Source: Pseudomonas rhizoryzae (GTDB lineage Bacteria; Pseudomonadota; Gammaproteobacteria; Pseudomonadales; Pseudomonadaceae). From it: 64,000 bases of DNA. Under the pieces are notes generated by a model that saw only the letters and a list, made by a program, of their open reading frames with translations, was not told where the DNA came from and did not search any database. A program made the position numbers and the translations under genes. How positions within the stretch are numbered: position 1 is the first letter of the stretch; every line of letters begins with the position of its first letter. Location: NCBI RefSeq assembly GCF_005250615.1, contig NZ_SULM01000003.1:364677-428676 (forward strand), read 5' to 3'. Below, in pieces: positions 9,459 to 20,692 of the stretch.

Positions 9459-9983
9459 ATGACCGACAACGGCCCCCAGCGCATGACCGATGAAGAAGCC
9501 CAGGAATTCGCCACCGAGGTGTTCAACCTCGCCCGTACCGGCAATGCCGAGGTACTGGCCCTGGTGCTGGAAAAAGGGCTGACGCCTAACCTGCGCAATC
9601 ACAAGGGCGACAGCCTGCTGATGCTGGCCAGCTACCACGGTCATCTGGAGGCCAGTCGCGTGCTGCTGGAGCACCAGGCCGACCCGAACCTGGCCAACGA
9701 CATGGGCCAATCGCCGCTGGCCGGGGCGGCCTTCAAGAACAACCTGGCCATGGCCGAATTGCTGCTGGACCAGGGCGCTGCCGTGGAAGGCGCCATGCCA
9801 GACGGCAAGACCGCGCTGATGATGGCGGCCATGTTCAATCATGTGCAGATGGTGGAGCTGCTGGTCGCCCGCGGCGCCGATCCACAGGCACGTGACGCCT
9901 CTGGCAACACGGCGCTGAGCGTGGCCCGGGCCATGGGCGCCCAGGACACGCCGGCGGTGTTGGAACGCCTCGGCGGCGCCTGA
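9459..9983 (+). CDS. Ankyrin-repeat protein (AnkB-like)
   Basis: A 174-residue protein made of about four ankyrin repeats, seen as GDSLLMLASYHGHLEASRVLL, GQSPLAGAAFKNNLAMAELLL, GKTALMMAAMFNHVQMVELLV and GNTALSVARAMG blocks after an acidic N-terminus. It has no signal peptide or membrane segment, so it is probably cytoplasmic. In P. aeruginosa a similar protein, AnkB, is encoded beside the catalase gene katB and supports peroxide resistance. Here the nearest catalase gene, katG, is more than 5 kb away, so that link is only suggestive. The start is ATG 9459 with a strong GAGGAGAG ribosome binding site; the leader upstream is structured. Confidence 0.8.
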   Translation: MTDNGPQRMTDEEAQEFATEVFNLARTGNAEVLALVLEKGLTPNLRNHKGDSLLMLASYHGHLEASRVLLEHQADPNLANDMGQSPLAGAAFKNNLAMAELLLDQGAAVEGAMPDGKTALMMAAMFNHVQMVELLVARGADPQARDASGNTALSVARAMGAQDTPAVLERLGGA

Positions 9984-10907
9984 TCAGTGCTTTTCGTAGC
10001 GATAAAAGAGATTGGGTTCACTGACCACATAGAGGTTGCCCGCGGTATCCAGGGTGACCCCTTCGGGTTGGCGGATGCGCCGCGACAGGCCGCCGAAGGG
10101 CGCCAGCAGGGAGCGGGTATCCAGGGTACGGCCTTCATCGTCGAGTTCGATCAGCATGCGCGATTCGTCGCTGAGCAGCAGCAGGTGGCCGGTACGGCGA
10201 TCGACATGGATGGCGGACAGATCGCCGGTGGTTGGCGCCTGGTCCAGCCAGGCCTGGCGATCGATGATGCGCAGGGCGAAGTCGCCATCGAAGCTCTTGA
10301 GCAGGCCGCGGATTTCATAGAGCTTGCGTGGTGAATGCTCCTTGACCACGTAAAGACGATCCCGGGCCGCGTCGTAGTCCAGCCCTTCGAAACCCTGGTT
10401 GCCGCGGGGGAAGAGATCCAGGGTCAGGCTGCGATAGTCGCTGCGGTGCAGGACGTCGTCACCTTCGGGGATGTTCACCAGGGTCAGGGCATTGGCGCCC
10501 TCTTCCGCCAGCAGCAGGCGATCATCGCCGAGATAGGTCACGCCCTCGACGTCGTCGAAGCCTTCCAGGCGATGACGCTCCAGCAGATTGCCGTCGCGAC
10601 TCAGGGCCAGCAGTTCCGGCGGATTGTTGACTACCGCCCAGAGCCGATCGCGCACCGGGTCGTAGCTGACATCGGAGAGATTCTCCGTGACGCCGGCCAC
10701 CGGCTTGGCCTCCACCGCCACCCGGTAGCGGCCGAGTTCCAATGAAGTACGGGGCTGGCTCTGCCATTGCTGGCCGAGCCAGAACAGCAGTTGACTATCC
10801 AGGTGGCTGCTGCGCAGCCCTTGGGTGAGCCCCAGCGCCAGCAGCAGGGCCAGGCCCAGTAGCCAACCCGCTCGACCAATCCTGATCCGCCTTCCCCATG
10901 CCGTCAT
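9984..10907 (-). CDS. SdiA-regulated (YjiK-type) domain protein
   Basis: A 307-residue protein with one N-terminal membrane anchor or signal segment (AGWLLGLALLLALGLTQGL). It is followed by a beta-propeller-like SdiA-regulated domain: NLSDVSYDPVRDRLWAV, GFDDVEGVTYLGDDRLLL, GNQGFEGLDYDAARDRLYVV and RQPEGVTLDTAGNLYVVSEP are repeating blade motifs. It is expected to face the periplasm. The biochemical role of the family is not established; phytase-like and esterase-like beta-propellers are distant relatives. Its stop lies directly after the convergent ankyrin gene. It precedes the synthetase gene on the opposite side and may be expressed alone. The ATG at 10907 gives the anchor directly. Confidence 0.75.
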   Translation of the reverse strand: MTAWGRRIRIGRAGWLLGLALLLALGLTQGLRSSHLDSQLLFWLGQQWQSQPRTSLELGRYRVAVEAKPVAGVTENLSDVSYDPVRDRLWAVVNNPPELLALSRDGNLLERHRLEGFDDVEGVTYLGDDRLLLAEEGANALTLVNIPEGDDVLHRSDYRSLTLDLFPRGNQGFEGLDYDAARDRLYVVKEHSPRKLYEIRGLLKSFDGDFALRIIDRQAWLDQAPTTGDLSAIHVDRRTGHLLLLSDESRMLIELDDEGRTLDTRSLLAPFGGLSRRIRQPEGVTLDTAGNLYVVSEPNLFYRYEKH

Positions 10908-11002
10908 CGCCTAAGCCCCGTCATTGTTGTACGGGGCGGAGTATCCAGGGCTGTCTTTATAGTTGTATGACAGCTACCGGGGCTTGAGTGATCGGACGAC
11001 GC
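10908..11002. other. Spacer with two hairpins
   Basis: Short region between the synthetase stop and the SdiA-regulated-type start on the same strand. It holds CCCCGT...ACGGGG (about 10917-10936) and GCTGTC (10950-10955) facing GACAGC (10969-10974). The AT-rich stretch between the latter arms could be a promoter for the downstream gene. No T-run makes either hairpin a clear terminator. Confidence 0.35.
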
Positions 11003-14000
11003 CTAGCGCCGTGGCTGGACCGGGTTACCCTCCCAGCGCGACCGCGCCGGCAGGGTTTCGCCCTTCATCACCAGCGACAGCGGACCCAGCTCCACGTTGT
11101 CGCCGACCTGGGCGCCATAGAGCACCACGCTGCGCGGCGCCAGGTTGACGCCAGCCCCCAGCTCCACTTCGCCGACCTTCATCACCCGGTCTTCGAACAG
11201 GTGGGTCTGGGGACCGGCCAGGGCGTTGAGTTCGCCATGGTCGCCGAGGCGCACGCAGTCGAACTCGGTAAGGTCGGTGGTATCCAGATAGGTGCCGCGG
11301 CCCAGGCGCGCGCCGAGCAGGCGCAGGGCCAGCGGCAGCCAGGGCGTACCGCGCAGGGTACCGAGCAGGTTGGGCACCGCCAGGGTTTCGTAGAGGCTGG
11401 TGATGGCCTCGCTGCGCCAGACGAAGAAGGTCCACATGGGCGCCGAGCGCGGACGATAGCGCCCCACCACCAGCCACTTGAGCGCCAGCACCACCCCGAA
11501 GCTGGCCAGGGCGAAGAGACTACCAGCCACCAGGGTCTCGCCCAGCAGACTCAGCCAATCGCCCTGCTGCCACAGGGGTACCAGGGCTTCGGCAATGGCG
11601 CAGCCGGCGGCCACGGTGAAACCGGTGGGCAGCACGATCCGCAGGGCCTCGATCAGGCCGCGGACCAGGCGGCGCCAGGGCGCCGGGCGGAAGGTCAGGC
11701 TTTCCGGGTAGCCGGTGAGGGTTTCCCGCGCCGGCAGCCGCACCGCCGGCGAGCCGAGCCAGGTCTCACCCTGGCGCAGGGGCACGCCTTCGTCGAGGCG
11801 TCCCAGCACACCGACCAGGGCATCCTCGGGGATATGGCAGCCATCGGCCACGTAGGCGCCATTGCCGACGAAGCTACGGCGGGCGACGGAGGTTCTCTTG
11901 AGGGTGATCCAGCCCTGGGCGATCTGCTCGTCCCCCAGCATCACGGCGTCGGCGATGAAGGTCTCGTCACCCAGCTCCAGCAGCGAGGACACCGGCCCTG
12001 CGGCGGTGGAAATCTCCGCGTCACGCCCTACCCGTGCGCCCAGCAGGCGGTACCAGAGCGCCGAATACACCGTGGCATAGAGCCCTTGCAGACTCTGCAA
12101 CGCCGACTCCTGGATCAGGTTGGCCAGCCACTTGCGCCAGTAGAAGAGACTGTCGACCGACCACTGGCCTTCTTCCAGGCGCGGCATGATCAGCCGGCGG
12201 GCCAGGGCGCAGCCGAGCAGGGTCAGGGCAACGCTGACCACGCCCAGTGGCAGGGCCAGCACGCCGTACTGCAGGGCATCGAGCACCAGCGAAGAGGTGT
12301 GCCACCAGGGCAGGCCGCCGAGGCTTTCCAGCTCGTCGATCAGCAGCGCCAGGGGGAATAGCGGCATGAAGAACAGCACGGACACCGCCAGGCCGCTCAC
12401 CGCATAGAGCCCGTTCAGCAGACTGCGCTTGGCGCGGGAGCTGGGCGCTGGCGGGACGATGCGCGTGCCTACTGCACCTTGGTCGTGGGCCGGGGCACCG
12501 CCCCAGTTGCGCCCCGCCGGGACACGCTGCCCGGCGCGTAGCGCCGACTGGGCCTGCAGGCGACCACTGGCACCGATGGCGGTGTCGCCTTCGAGGATGG
12601 CATAGGAGCCGACCTGGGCTTCCTCGCCGAGGGTCACGGCGCCGAGCAGCAGCTCGCCGCGCAGCACCCGGGCGTTCTCGAAGTTGACGCCGTTGCCCAG
12701 GCTGACGCCCTGCCCCAGGGTCAGCAACTCGGGCACGCGCAGGGTGATGGTACCGATGAACGCCTGGTCGCCGACGCGGGCGCCCAGCAAGCGCAGCCAG
12801 CCACGCGCCAATGGCGAGCCGCTGAGCAGATAGGCCGGCGCCATGGCCAGGAAGCGTTCCCCGAGCCACCAGCGGTAGTAGGTCAGGCCCCACAGCGGAT
12901 AACGCCCGGCCTCCAGGCGACCGGTCAGGCGCTTGCCGACCAGGGCCACGGCGAATTCCAGGCCGATGGCCAGGATGAACAGACTCAGGGCGGTCAGCAT
13001 GGCCAGCGGCAGCGTCGTACCCGCATGGATCAACAACGGGAAGGCCAGGAAAGGGGCTAGCCAGCGGCCCAGGCGCAGGGTCAGAAGCGGCGGCAGGGCC
13101 ACCGCCTGGGCCAGCCCGCAACGCCAGCGGCGCCAGCGACTGGGCGGTGCCCAGGCCTCGGTGGCGGTGGCCTGGCCGGCCGCGGCGGCGTCCGCCTCCA
13201 GGGCCTCGGCGATGGCGCCCAGGGTGCGGCCGGCATAGACCGCCTTGACCGTGGCGCTGGCATAGCGCGGGTCCTGGCGCAGCCGCGAGACCAGGCGGGC
13301 GGCGAACAGCGAGTGGCCACCCAGGTCATCGAAGAAGTCCAGTTCGGCCTGCAGGGGCTGGCCGGGAAACAGCTCGGCGGTGGCCGCCAGGACCGCGCCC
13401 AGCGCGCCGCTGGCCGCGGCAACCGGGGCCACGGCGGCGATGGTCAGCGGACGAGCACGCAACTGCTTGCGGTCGATCTTGCCGGAATTCAGCCGCGGCA
13501 TCTCGCTGAGCCACTCGAAGCGGCTGGGCACCATGTACAGCGGCAGGCAGCCGGCCAGCTCGGTCCGCAAGAGATCGCTGCGCGGTACCGCACCGCCATC
13601 GCCGACCATGAAGGCCACCAGTTGCTCCACGCCGGCCTCTTCGCGGAGCACCACGGCCACGGTGCCGACGCCGGGTTGCCGCGCCAGGGTGGCTTCGATC
13701 TCGCCCAGCTCGACGCGATAGCCGCGGATCTTCACCTGGTCGTCGACCCGACCCAGGCAGTGCACCTGGCCGTGTTCGTCGACCCGCGCCAGGTCGCCGG
13801 TGCGATAGAGCGTGAGATCGTGACTGCCGGTGCTCCAGGGGTTGGGCAGGAATTTCTCGGCGGTCAGTTCTGGGCGGCCCAGGTAGCCGTCGGCCACGCC
13901 CGGCCCGGTGATGCAGAGTTCGCCCACCTGCTCGCGCGGCAGCAGCGCCAGGGGCTTACTGGCATCGGCAGGCACCACCAGCAGGCTGTAGTTGGGCAAG

Positions 14001-14998
14001 GGACGACCGATGGTCACCGGCTCGCCCGGCTGCAATTGCGCCAGGCTCGCCGAGACGGTGGCCTCGCTCGGCCCATAGGTGTTGAACAGCCGTCGCTGGG
14101 GTCGGCTCCAGCGCGCCACCAGCGGCTCGGGACACATCTCGCCGCCGAGGTTGATCAGGCGCAGGCTGGGCACGTCTTCCGGCAGCAGCGCCAGCAGGGT
14201 CGGCACCACGTGCAGCACGCTGATGCGATTGGCGGTCAACGCCTGGGCCAGGGCCTCGGGATCGGCGGTGATTTCCCGCGGGGCCAGCCAGAGGGTGGCG
14301 CCCACCAGGTAGCTGATCCAGATCTCTTCGAAGGACATGTCGAAGGCCACCGAGAAGCCCTGGTAAACCCGGTCGCCGGCCTCGATGCCAAGCAGCGAAT
14401 TCTCGCTGCGCAGGAAGTGGCAGATGCTGTCCTGGCGGATACCGATGCCCTTGGGCTTGCCGGTGGAGCCGGAGGTGTAGATGAGGTAGGCCAGATTGTC
14501 CGGCGAGACCTGACCGCGACGGCGCAGGGTCTCGTCGGGCGCCAGGGGGGCGCCCAGCCCGTCGGGGGTCCAGCACTGCAGCCCCGGGCGCGCCAGCAGG
14601 TCGGCGAAGGTCGCCCCGGTGATCACGCCCACCGCCTGGGCGTCCTCCAGGCAGAGGGCCACGCGGTCGGCCGGGGTCTCGGCATCGCAGGGCAACCAGG
14701 CCGCGCCGGTCTTGGCGATGGCCAGTTGCATCACCAGCAGCTCCATCCCGCGTGGCAACCAGAGGCCGATCACCCGACCGGGTCCGGCACCGGCCGCCAG
14801 CAGTCGCGAGGCGGCGCGGTCGGCCCAGGCGTCCAGCTCGCCGTAGCTCAGACTGCGCTCGCCTTCGAGCAGGGCGGGCCGTTCCGGCGACCGCGCCGCG
14901 GTGGCCTCGAACAGATCGGCGAGGACTTCATCGCGGCACAGGTCGGGACGGGCAGCGCCCTCGACCAGACTGAGGGAGAGTTCGGCAAGCGCTTCCAT
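11003..14998 (-). CDS. Pls/PosA-like single-module peptide synthetase
   Basis: A 1331-residue NRPS-like membrane protein, close in length and order to the epsilon-poly-L-lysine synthetase Pls of Streptomyces. The adenylation domain (about residues 30-500) has YLIYTSGSTGKPKG and the acidic FDMSFEEIW pocket. A carrier domain follows, with the phosphopantetheine Ser at codon 563 in DLGGHSLFA. Then come several hydrophobic segments interspersed with three hexapeptide, left-handed beta-helix-like repeats (GARVGDQAFIG, GARVGRDAEIS, GARLGRGTYLD). There is no condensation or thioesterase domain. Hand alignment to GrsA gives the specificity code DMEHILTVSK, with Asp235 for an amino acid and Glu239 as in lysine-activating domains. 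An isopeptide homopolymer or amino-acid amide product is inferred. It is monocistronic; ATG at 14998. Confidence 0.85.
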   Translation of the reverse strand: MEALAELSLSLVEGAARPDLCRDEVLADLFEATAARSPERPALLEGERSLSYGELDAWADRAASRLLAAGAGPGRVIGLWLPRGMELLVMQLAIAKTGAAWLPCDAETPADRVALCLEDAQAVGVITGATFADLLARPGLQCWTPDGLGAPLAPDETLRRRGQVSPDNLAYLIYTSGSTGKPKGIGIRQDSICHFLRSENSLLGIEAGDRVYQGFSVAFDMSFEEIWISYLVGATLWLAPREITADPEALAQALTANRISVLHVVPTLLALLPEDVPSLRLINLGGEMCPEPLVARWSRPQRRLFNTYGPSEATVSASLAQLQPGEPVTIGRPLPNYSLLVVPADASKPLALLPREQVGELCITGPGVADGYLGRPELTAEKFLPNPWSTGSHDLTLYRTGDLARVDEHGQVHCLGRVDDQVKIRGYRVELGEIEATLARQPGVGTVAVVLREEAGVEQLVAFMVGDGGAVPRSDLLRTELAGCLPLYMVPSRFEWLSEMPRLNSGKIDRKQLRARPLTIAAVAPVAAASGALGAVLAATAELFPGQPLQAELDFFDDLGGHSLFAARLVSRLRQDPRYASATVKAVYAGRTLGAIAEALEADAAAAGQATATEAWAPPSRWRRWRCGLAQAVALPPLLTLRLGRWLAPFLAFPLLIHAGTTLPLAMLTALSLFILAIGLEFAVALVGKRLTGRLEAGRYPLWGLTYYRWWLGERFLAMAPAYLLSGSPLARGWLRLLGARVGDQAFIGTITLRVPELLTLGQGVSLGNGVNFENARVLRGELLLGAVTLGEEAQVGSYAILEGDTAIGASGRLQAQSALRAGQRVPAGRNWGGAPAHDQGAVGTRIVPPAPSSRAKRSLLNGLYAVSGLAVSVLFFMPLFPLALLIDELESLGGLPWWHTSSLVLDALQYGVLALPLGVVSVALTLLGCALARRLIMPRLEEGQWSVDSLFYWRKWLANLIQESALQSLQGLYATVYSALWYRLLGARVGRDAEISTAAGPVSSLLELGDETFIADAVMLGDEQIAQGWITLKRTSVARRSFVGNGAYVADGCHIPEDALVGVLGRLDEGVPLRQGETWLGSPAVRLPARETLTGYPESLTFRPAPWRRLVRGLIEALRIVLPTGFTVAAGCAIAEALVPLWQQGDWLSLLGETLVAGSLFALASFGVVLALKWLVVGRYRPRSAPMWTFFVWRSEAITSLYETLAVPNLLGTLRGTPWLPLALRLLGARLGRGTYLDTTDLTEFDCVRLGDHGELNALAGPQTHLFEDRVMKVGEVELGAGVNLAPRSVVLYGAQVGDNVELGPLSLVMKGETLPARSRWEGNPVQPRR

Positions 14999-15172
14999 GG
15001 GGACAGCCTCTGGTTGTTTAGCGCAGTGTGTATTTCTCCGGTTACGCGCTCCTTAAGGTGGCATTAGGGTTTGCTTAAGGCTGCTGCCACTCAGGAATAA
15101 ACCCTTCTGGAATGCGACTTTCACTGGACCCACCATTGATCGCCGATGAACGGAGGGGCGGTGGTACGGCGC

Positions 15173-15200
15173 AAAAAAAAACGCCTCCCGAAGGAGGCGT
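15173..15200 (-). terminator. Rho-independent terminator of katG
   Basis: Stem ACGCCTCC (15181-15188), loop CGAA, stem GGAGGCGT (15193-15200). On the minus strand it is followed by a run of eight or nine T (A run 15173-15181). It sits 20 bases after the katG stop. Confidence 0.9.
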
Positions 15201-15219
15201 TTTGACTACCGCGCGATGA

Positions 15220-17984
<2,765 letters not shown>

Positions 17985-18902
17985 TCAGCCCGGGGCGAAC
18001 AGCAGATTGGGGGCGTGGCGCTCATAGCCCTCTTCCGCCAGGCGCACGTCCAGCGCCAGGCTGGCGAGGTCGGCGGACAGCGGCTCGCTACGGGCATCGT
18101 GGTCGCGATAGAGGTGCTTGAGGTAGGTCTTGCAGTGGGCGCAGGTCTCGGCGCGCAGCGGCGCCTGTTGGGCGTTGGCGTCGTCGGTGCCCAGGGAGTA
18201 GTAGCCGAGGCCCTTGCCGGTCTCGCAGTGGCTGCACTTGACCCGTACGAAGTGCCATTCGCAGGCGCATAGCGAGCAGGTGAGGTACCTCAGGCCATTG
18301 GCCTTGCCCAGGTGATGGATGACGCCGGCCATGGGCGGCGCACCGCAGCAGGGGCAGGCCGTCTGGCTGCCCTGTTCGCGCAGGGCGCTGAAGTCACTGC
18401 GCTGCAGCCAGTGGGTCCAGGCCAGTTGCAGGGCGCCGCCGAGGAAGGGCACCACGGCGGCCGGCACCAGCTCGTAGCTGCCGGCCAGCAGGGCGATGGC
18501 CCAGGCCTTGCGCTGGCCGACATCGGCAGCGCGCAGCTCGTCCAGGGCGGACTGGACCGGTGCCGGACCGCCCTTGAAGATCTCCAGCAGGGCGTCCAGC
18601 GCCGGCAACCAGGCGCCTTCGCGGACCAGGGTGTCGTAGCCGAGCGGCGGCAGGCCGTGCTGCAGGCTCTGGGCACTGCGTGATTCGTTCAGCGCTAGCG
18701 GCGCGAGGGTAGCGAAGACCTGCTGCTGGGCCTCGCAGAGGTCGGCCATCAGCAGCAGGTAGTCGCCCAGGGCATTGCCGGCGGCCAGCAGCCGCAGGCG
18801 GTCGGCGCGATAGCCGAACAGCTCGCCACCGGGCAGCAGGATGAAATCGGGATTGACGGCCGCGGCTTCGATTTCGCCGGGTTCGAGGATCTGGCCCGCC
18901 AT
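17985..18902 (-). CDS. fdhE: Formate dehydrogenase accessory protein FdhE
   Basis: Cytoplasmic rubredoxin-like accessory protein needed to mature the Tat-exported formate dehydrogenase; 305 residues. The C-terminal half holds paired cysteine motifs: CPCC at about residues 182-185, CSLCACEW, VKCSHC and CAHC. These bind iron or zinc in the family. The start is ATG read from 18902 (MAGQILEPGEIEA). The open frame continues upstream but runs through the CCCTCTCCC palindromic repeat, which is not coding. It is the last gene of the fdnGHI-fdhE unit, separated from fdnI by a 160-base spacer that holds that repeat. Confidence 0.92.
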   Translation of the reverse strand: MAGQILEPGEIEAAAVNPDFILLPGGELFGYRADRLRLLAAGNALGDYLLLMADLCEAQQQVFATLAPLALNESRSAQSLQHGLPPLGYDTLVREGAWLPALDALLEIFKGGPAPVQSALDELRAADVGQRKAWAIALLAGSYELVPAAVVPFLGGALQLAWTHWLQRSDFSALREQGSQTACPCCGAPPMAGVIHHLGKANGLRYLTCSLCACEWHFVRVKCSHCETGKGLGYYSLGTDDANAQQAPLRAETCAHCKTYLKHLYRDHDARSEPLSADLASLALDVRLAEEGYERHAPNLLFAPG

Positions 18903-18978
18903 GGCAGGGCTCCTTAGCAAAGCGGTGGGAGAGAAAGGATTCAGGATAGCGGGTGGGTTGGGTGGTCGGACTCCGCTA

Positions 18979-19011
18979 CCCTCACCCCAACCCTCTCCCA
19001 GAGGGAGAGGG
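18979..19011. repeat. Dispersed palindromic repeat (CCCTCTCCC type), copy 1
   Basis: CCCTCACCCCAA followed by a perfect palindrome CCCTCTCCC-AGA-GGGAGAGGG. A second copy in the opposite orientation is at 63857-63889. This is a short intergenic repeat of the kind common in proteobacterial genomes. Here it separates fdnI from fdhE. Confidence 0.75.
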
Positions 19012-19062
19012 GGTTGAATCGGCACGCACGGAGATCACCGCGCACCTCATTCGGTAATGGAC

Positions 19063-19686
19063 TCACTCCTTCTCGCGGGTGACCTTCTCGTACCACAGCG
19101 AGTGGTGCTTCTTGGCCCAGGCGCGGCTCACCCAGCCGGTCAGCATCGCGCTCACCGAGCCCTTGATCCAGATTCCCGCATAGATGTGCACGATGATCGA
19201 CAGCACCAGCACGAAGGCCGCGAAGGCATGGGCCAGGGCGCCCAGGCGGATCACCGGGATGGGGAACAGGTGAGCGAAGTATTGCCGCCAGATGATCACC
19301 CCGCTGACCAGCAGGATCAGCATGCAGGCCAGGAGCACCCAGAACAGGATCTTCTGCCCAGGGTTGTACTTGTCGATCGGCGGGAGCTTCTCCTCGCGGT
19401 TGTTCAGCACATCGTTGATCTGCTTGAGCCACTGGGCGTCTTCGCGACCTATCTTGTTGTGCCGCCAGAAGCGGATCACCAGAAAGGCGAAGAAGACGAA
19501 CATCGCCACACCCATGAAGGGATGCAGGATGCGCGTCCAGGTGCCGCCGCCGAACAGGTTGGACAGCCAGAACAGCGCGGGGTGGAACAGCGCCAGCCCC
19601 GACAGCCCGGCCATGAAGAACAGGATCGCCACGATCCAGTGGTTGGTCCGCTCATTGGCGTTGTAACGCTGGATTTCAGGTTTCAT
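19063..19686 (-). CDS. fdnI: Formate dehydrogenase gamma subunit, cytochrome b556
   Basis: Inner-membrane dihaem cytochrome b subunit that passes electrons from formate oxidation to the quinone pool. It is 207 residues with four hydrophobic helices: IVAILFFMAGLSGLALF, HPFMGVAMFVFFAFLVI, FWVLLACMLILLVSGV and LAHAFAAFVLVLSIIVHIY. These carry the candidate haem histidines (NHW, LHP, AHAF, VHIY). The start ATG 19686 has GGGAGAT upstream. It lies 46 bases after fdnH in the operon. FdnI and FdoI cannot be told apart by sequence here; fdn naming follows the whole cluster. Confidence 0.92.
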   Translation of the reverse strand: MKPEIQRYNANERTNHWIVAILFFMAGLSGLALFHPALFWLSNLFGGGTWTRILHPFMGVAMFVFFAFLVIRFWRHNKIGREDAQWLKQINDVLNNREEKLPPIDKYNPGQKILFWVLLACMLILLVSGVIIWRQYFAHLFPIPVIRLGALAHAFAAFVLVLSIIVHIYAGIWIKGSVSAMLTGWVSRAWAKKHHSLWYEKVTREKE

Positions 19687-19732
19687 CTCGATCTCCCAGG
19701 ACGCCCCCGGCAGGACCGGGGGCGTACGCCTG

Positions 19733-20692
19733 CTAGGGCTGCTTGTCGTGCGGATCGAAGATCTGCACGGACGGACTCAGCTGCTTGACCTCGCCCTTGG
19801 GCGCATCGCCCGGGGTGGAGGGCGGCGCCTCGACCACCTCGTCGTCGTCATCGGTCCGGTTGGGGCCGACGCGCACGTAGTGGAAGAAGCCGGCCAGCAC
19901 CGCCGCGCCCATGGCGAACAGCGCCAGGGGCTTGGTGATGCCCTTCCACAGGCCCACGCTGGGGCTGATGGTCGGGTCCTTGGGCAGGTGGTTGTACAGC
20001 TGCGGCTGGTCGGCATGGTGCAGCACGTACATGACGTGGGTGCCCCCTACCCCGGCCGGGTCGTACAGACCGGCGTTCTCGTAGCCACGGCTCTTGAGAT
20101 CGACGATACGCTCGGCGGCGTGCTCCTTCATGGCGTCCTTGGTGCCGAAGGTGATGGCGCCGGTCGGGCAGGTCTTCACGCAGGCGGGTTCCAGGCCCAC
20201 GCCGACCCGATCCGAACACAGCGAGCACTTGTAGGCCTTGTTGTCCTTCTTCGAGATCCGCGGGATATCGAAGGGGCAACCGGCGATGCAGTAGCCGCAG
20301 CCGATGCAGTGGTCCTGGTTGAAGTCGACGATGCCGTTGGCGTACTTGACGATGGCCCCCGGACTCGGACAGGCCTTCAGGCAGCCCGGCTCGGCGCAGT
20401 GCATGCAGCCATCCTTGCGGATCAGCCACTCCAGCTTGCCGGCCTCGTCCTCGTATTCCGTGAACCTCATGAGGGTCCAGGAATCCGCGGTGAGGTCCGC
20501 CGGGTTGTCGTAGGTGCCGTGGGTGTGGCCCACCTCGTCGCGCAGCTCGTTCCATTCCGAGCAGGCGACCTGGCAGGCCTTGCAGCCGATGCACTTGGAC
20601 ACGTCGATCAGCTTGGCCACTTCCGCCTGGGTGCGCACCGACGAGTAGGCCGTGGTGGTCGCGGAGCGGGCATAGATATCTTGGCTTGCCAT
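19733..20692 (-). CDS. fdnH: Formate dehydrogenase beta subunit (iron-sulfur)
   Basis: Periplasm-facing electron-transfer subunit with four [4Fe-4S] clusters; 319 residues. The cysteine motifs in order are [35 protein letters not shown] and [20 protein letters not shown]. One C-terminal membrane anchor ([19 protein letters not shown]) follows. The start ATG (20692-20690) shares one base with the fdnG stop (TGATG), so translation is coupled. A GTG one codon earlier is an alternative. It carries no signal peptide; like E. coli FdnH it should be exported with FdnG through Tat. Confidence 0.93.
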   Translation of the reverse strand: MASQDIYARSATTTAYSSVRTQAEVAKLIDVSKCIGCKACQVACSEWNELRDEVGHTHGTYDNPADLTADSWTLMRFTEYEDEAGKLEWLIRKDGCMHCAEPGCLKACPSPGAIVKYANGIVDFNQDHCIGCGYCIAGCPFDIPRISKKDNKAYKCSLCSDRVGVGLEPACVKTCPTGAITFGTKDAMKEHAAERIVDLKSRGYENAGLYDPAGVGGTHVMYVLHHADQPQLYNHLPKDPTISPSVGLWKGITKPLALFAMGAAVLAGFFHYVRVGPNRTDDDDEVVEAPPSTPGDAPKGEVKQLSPSVQIFDPHDKQP

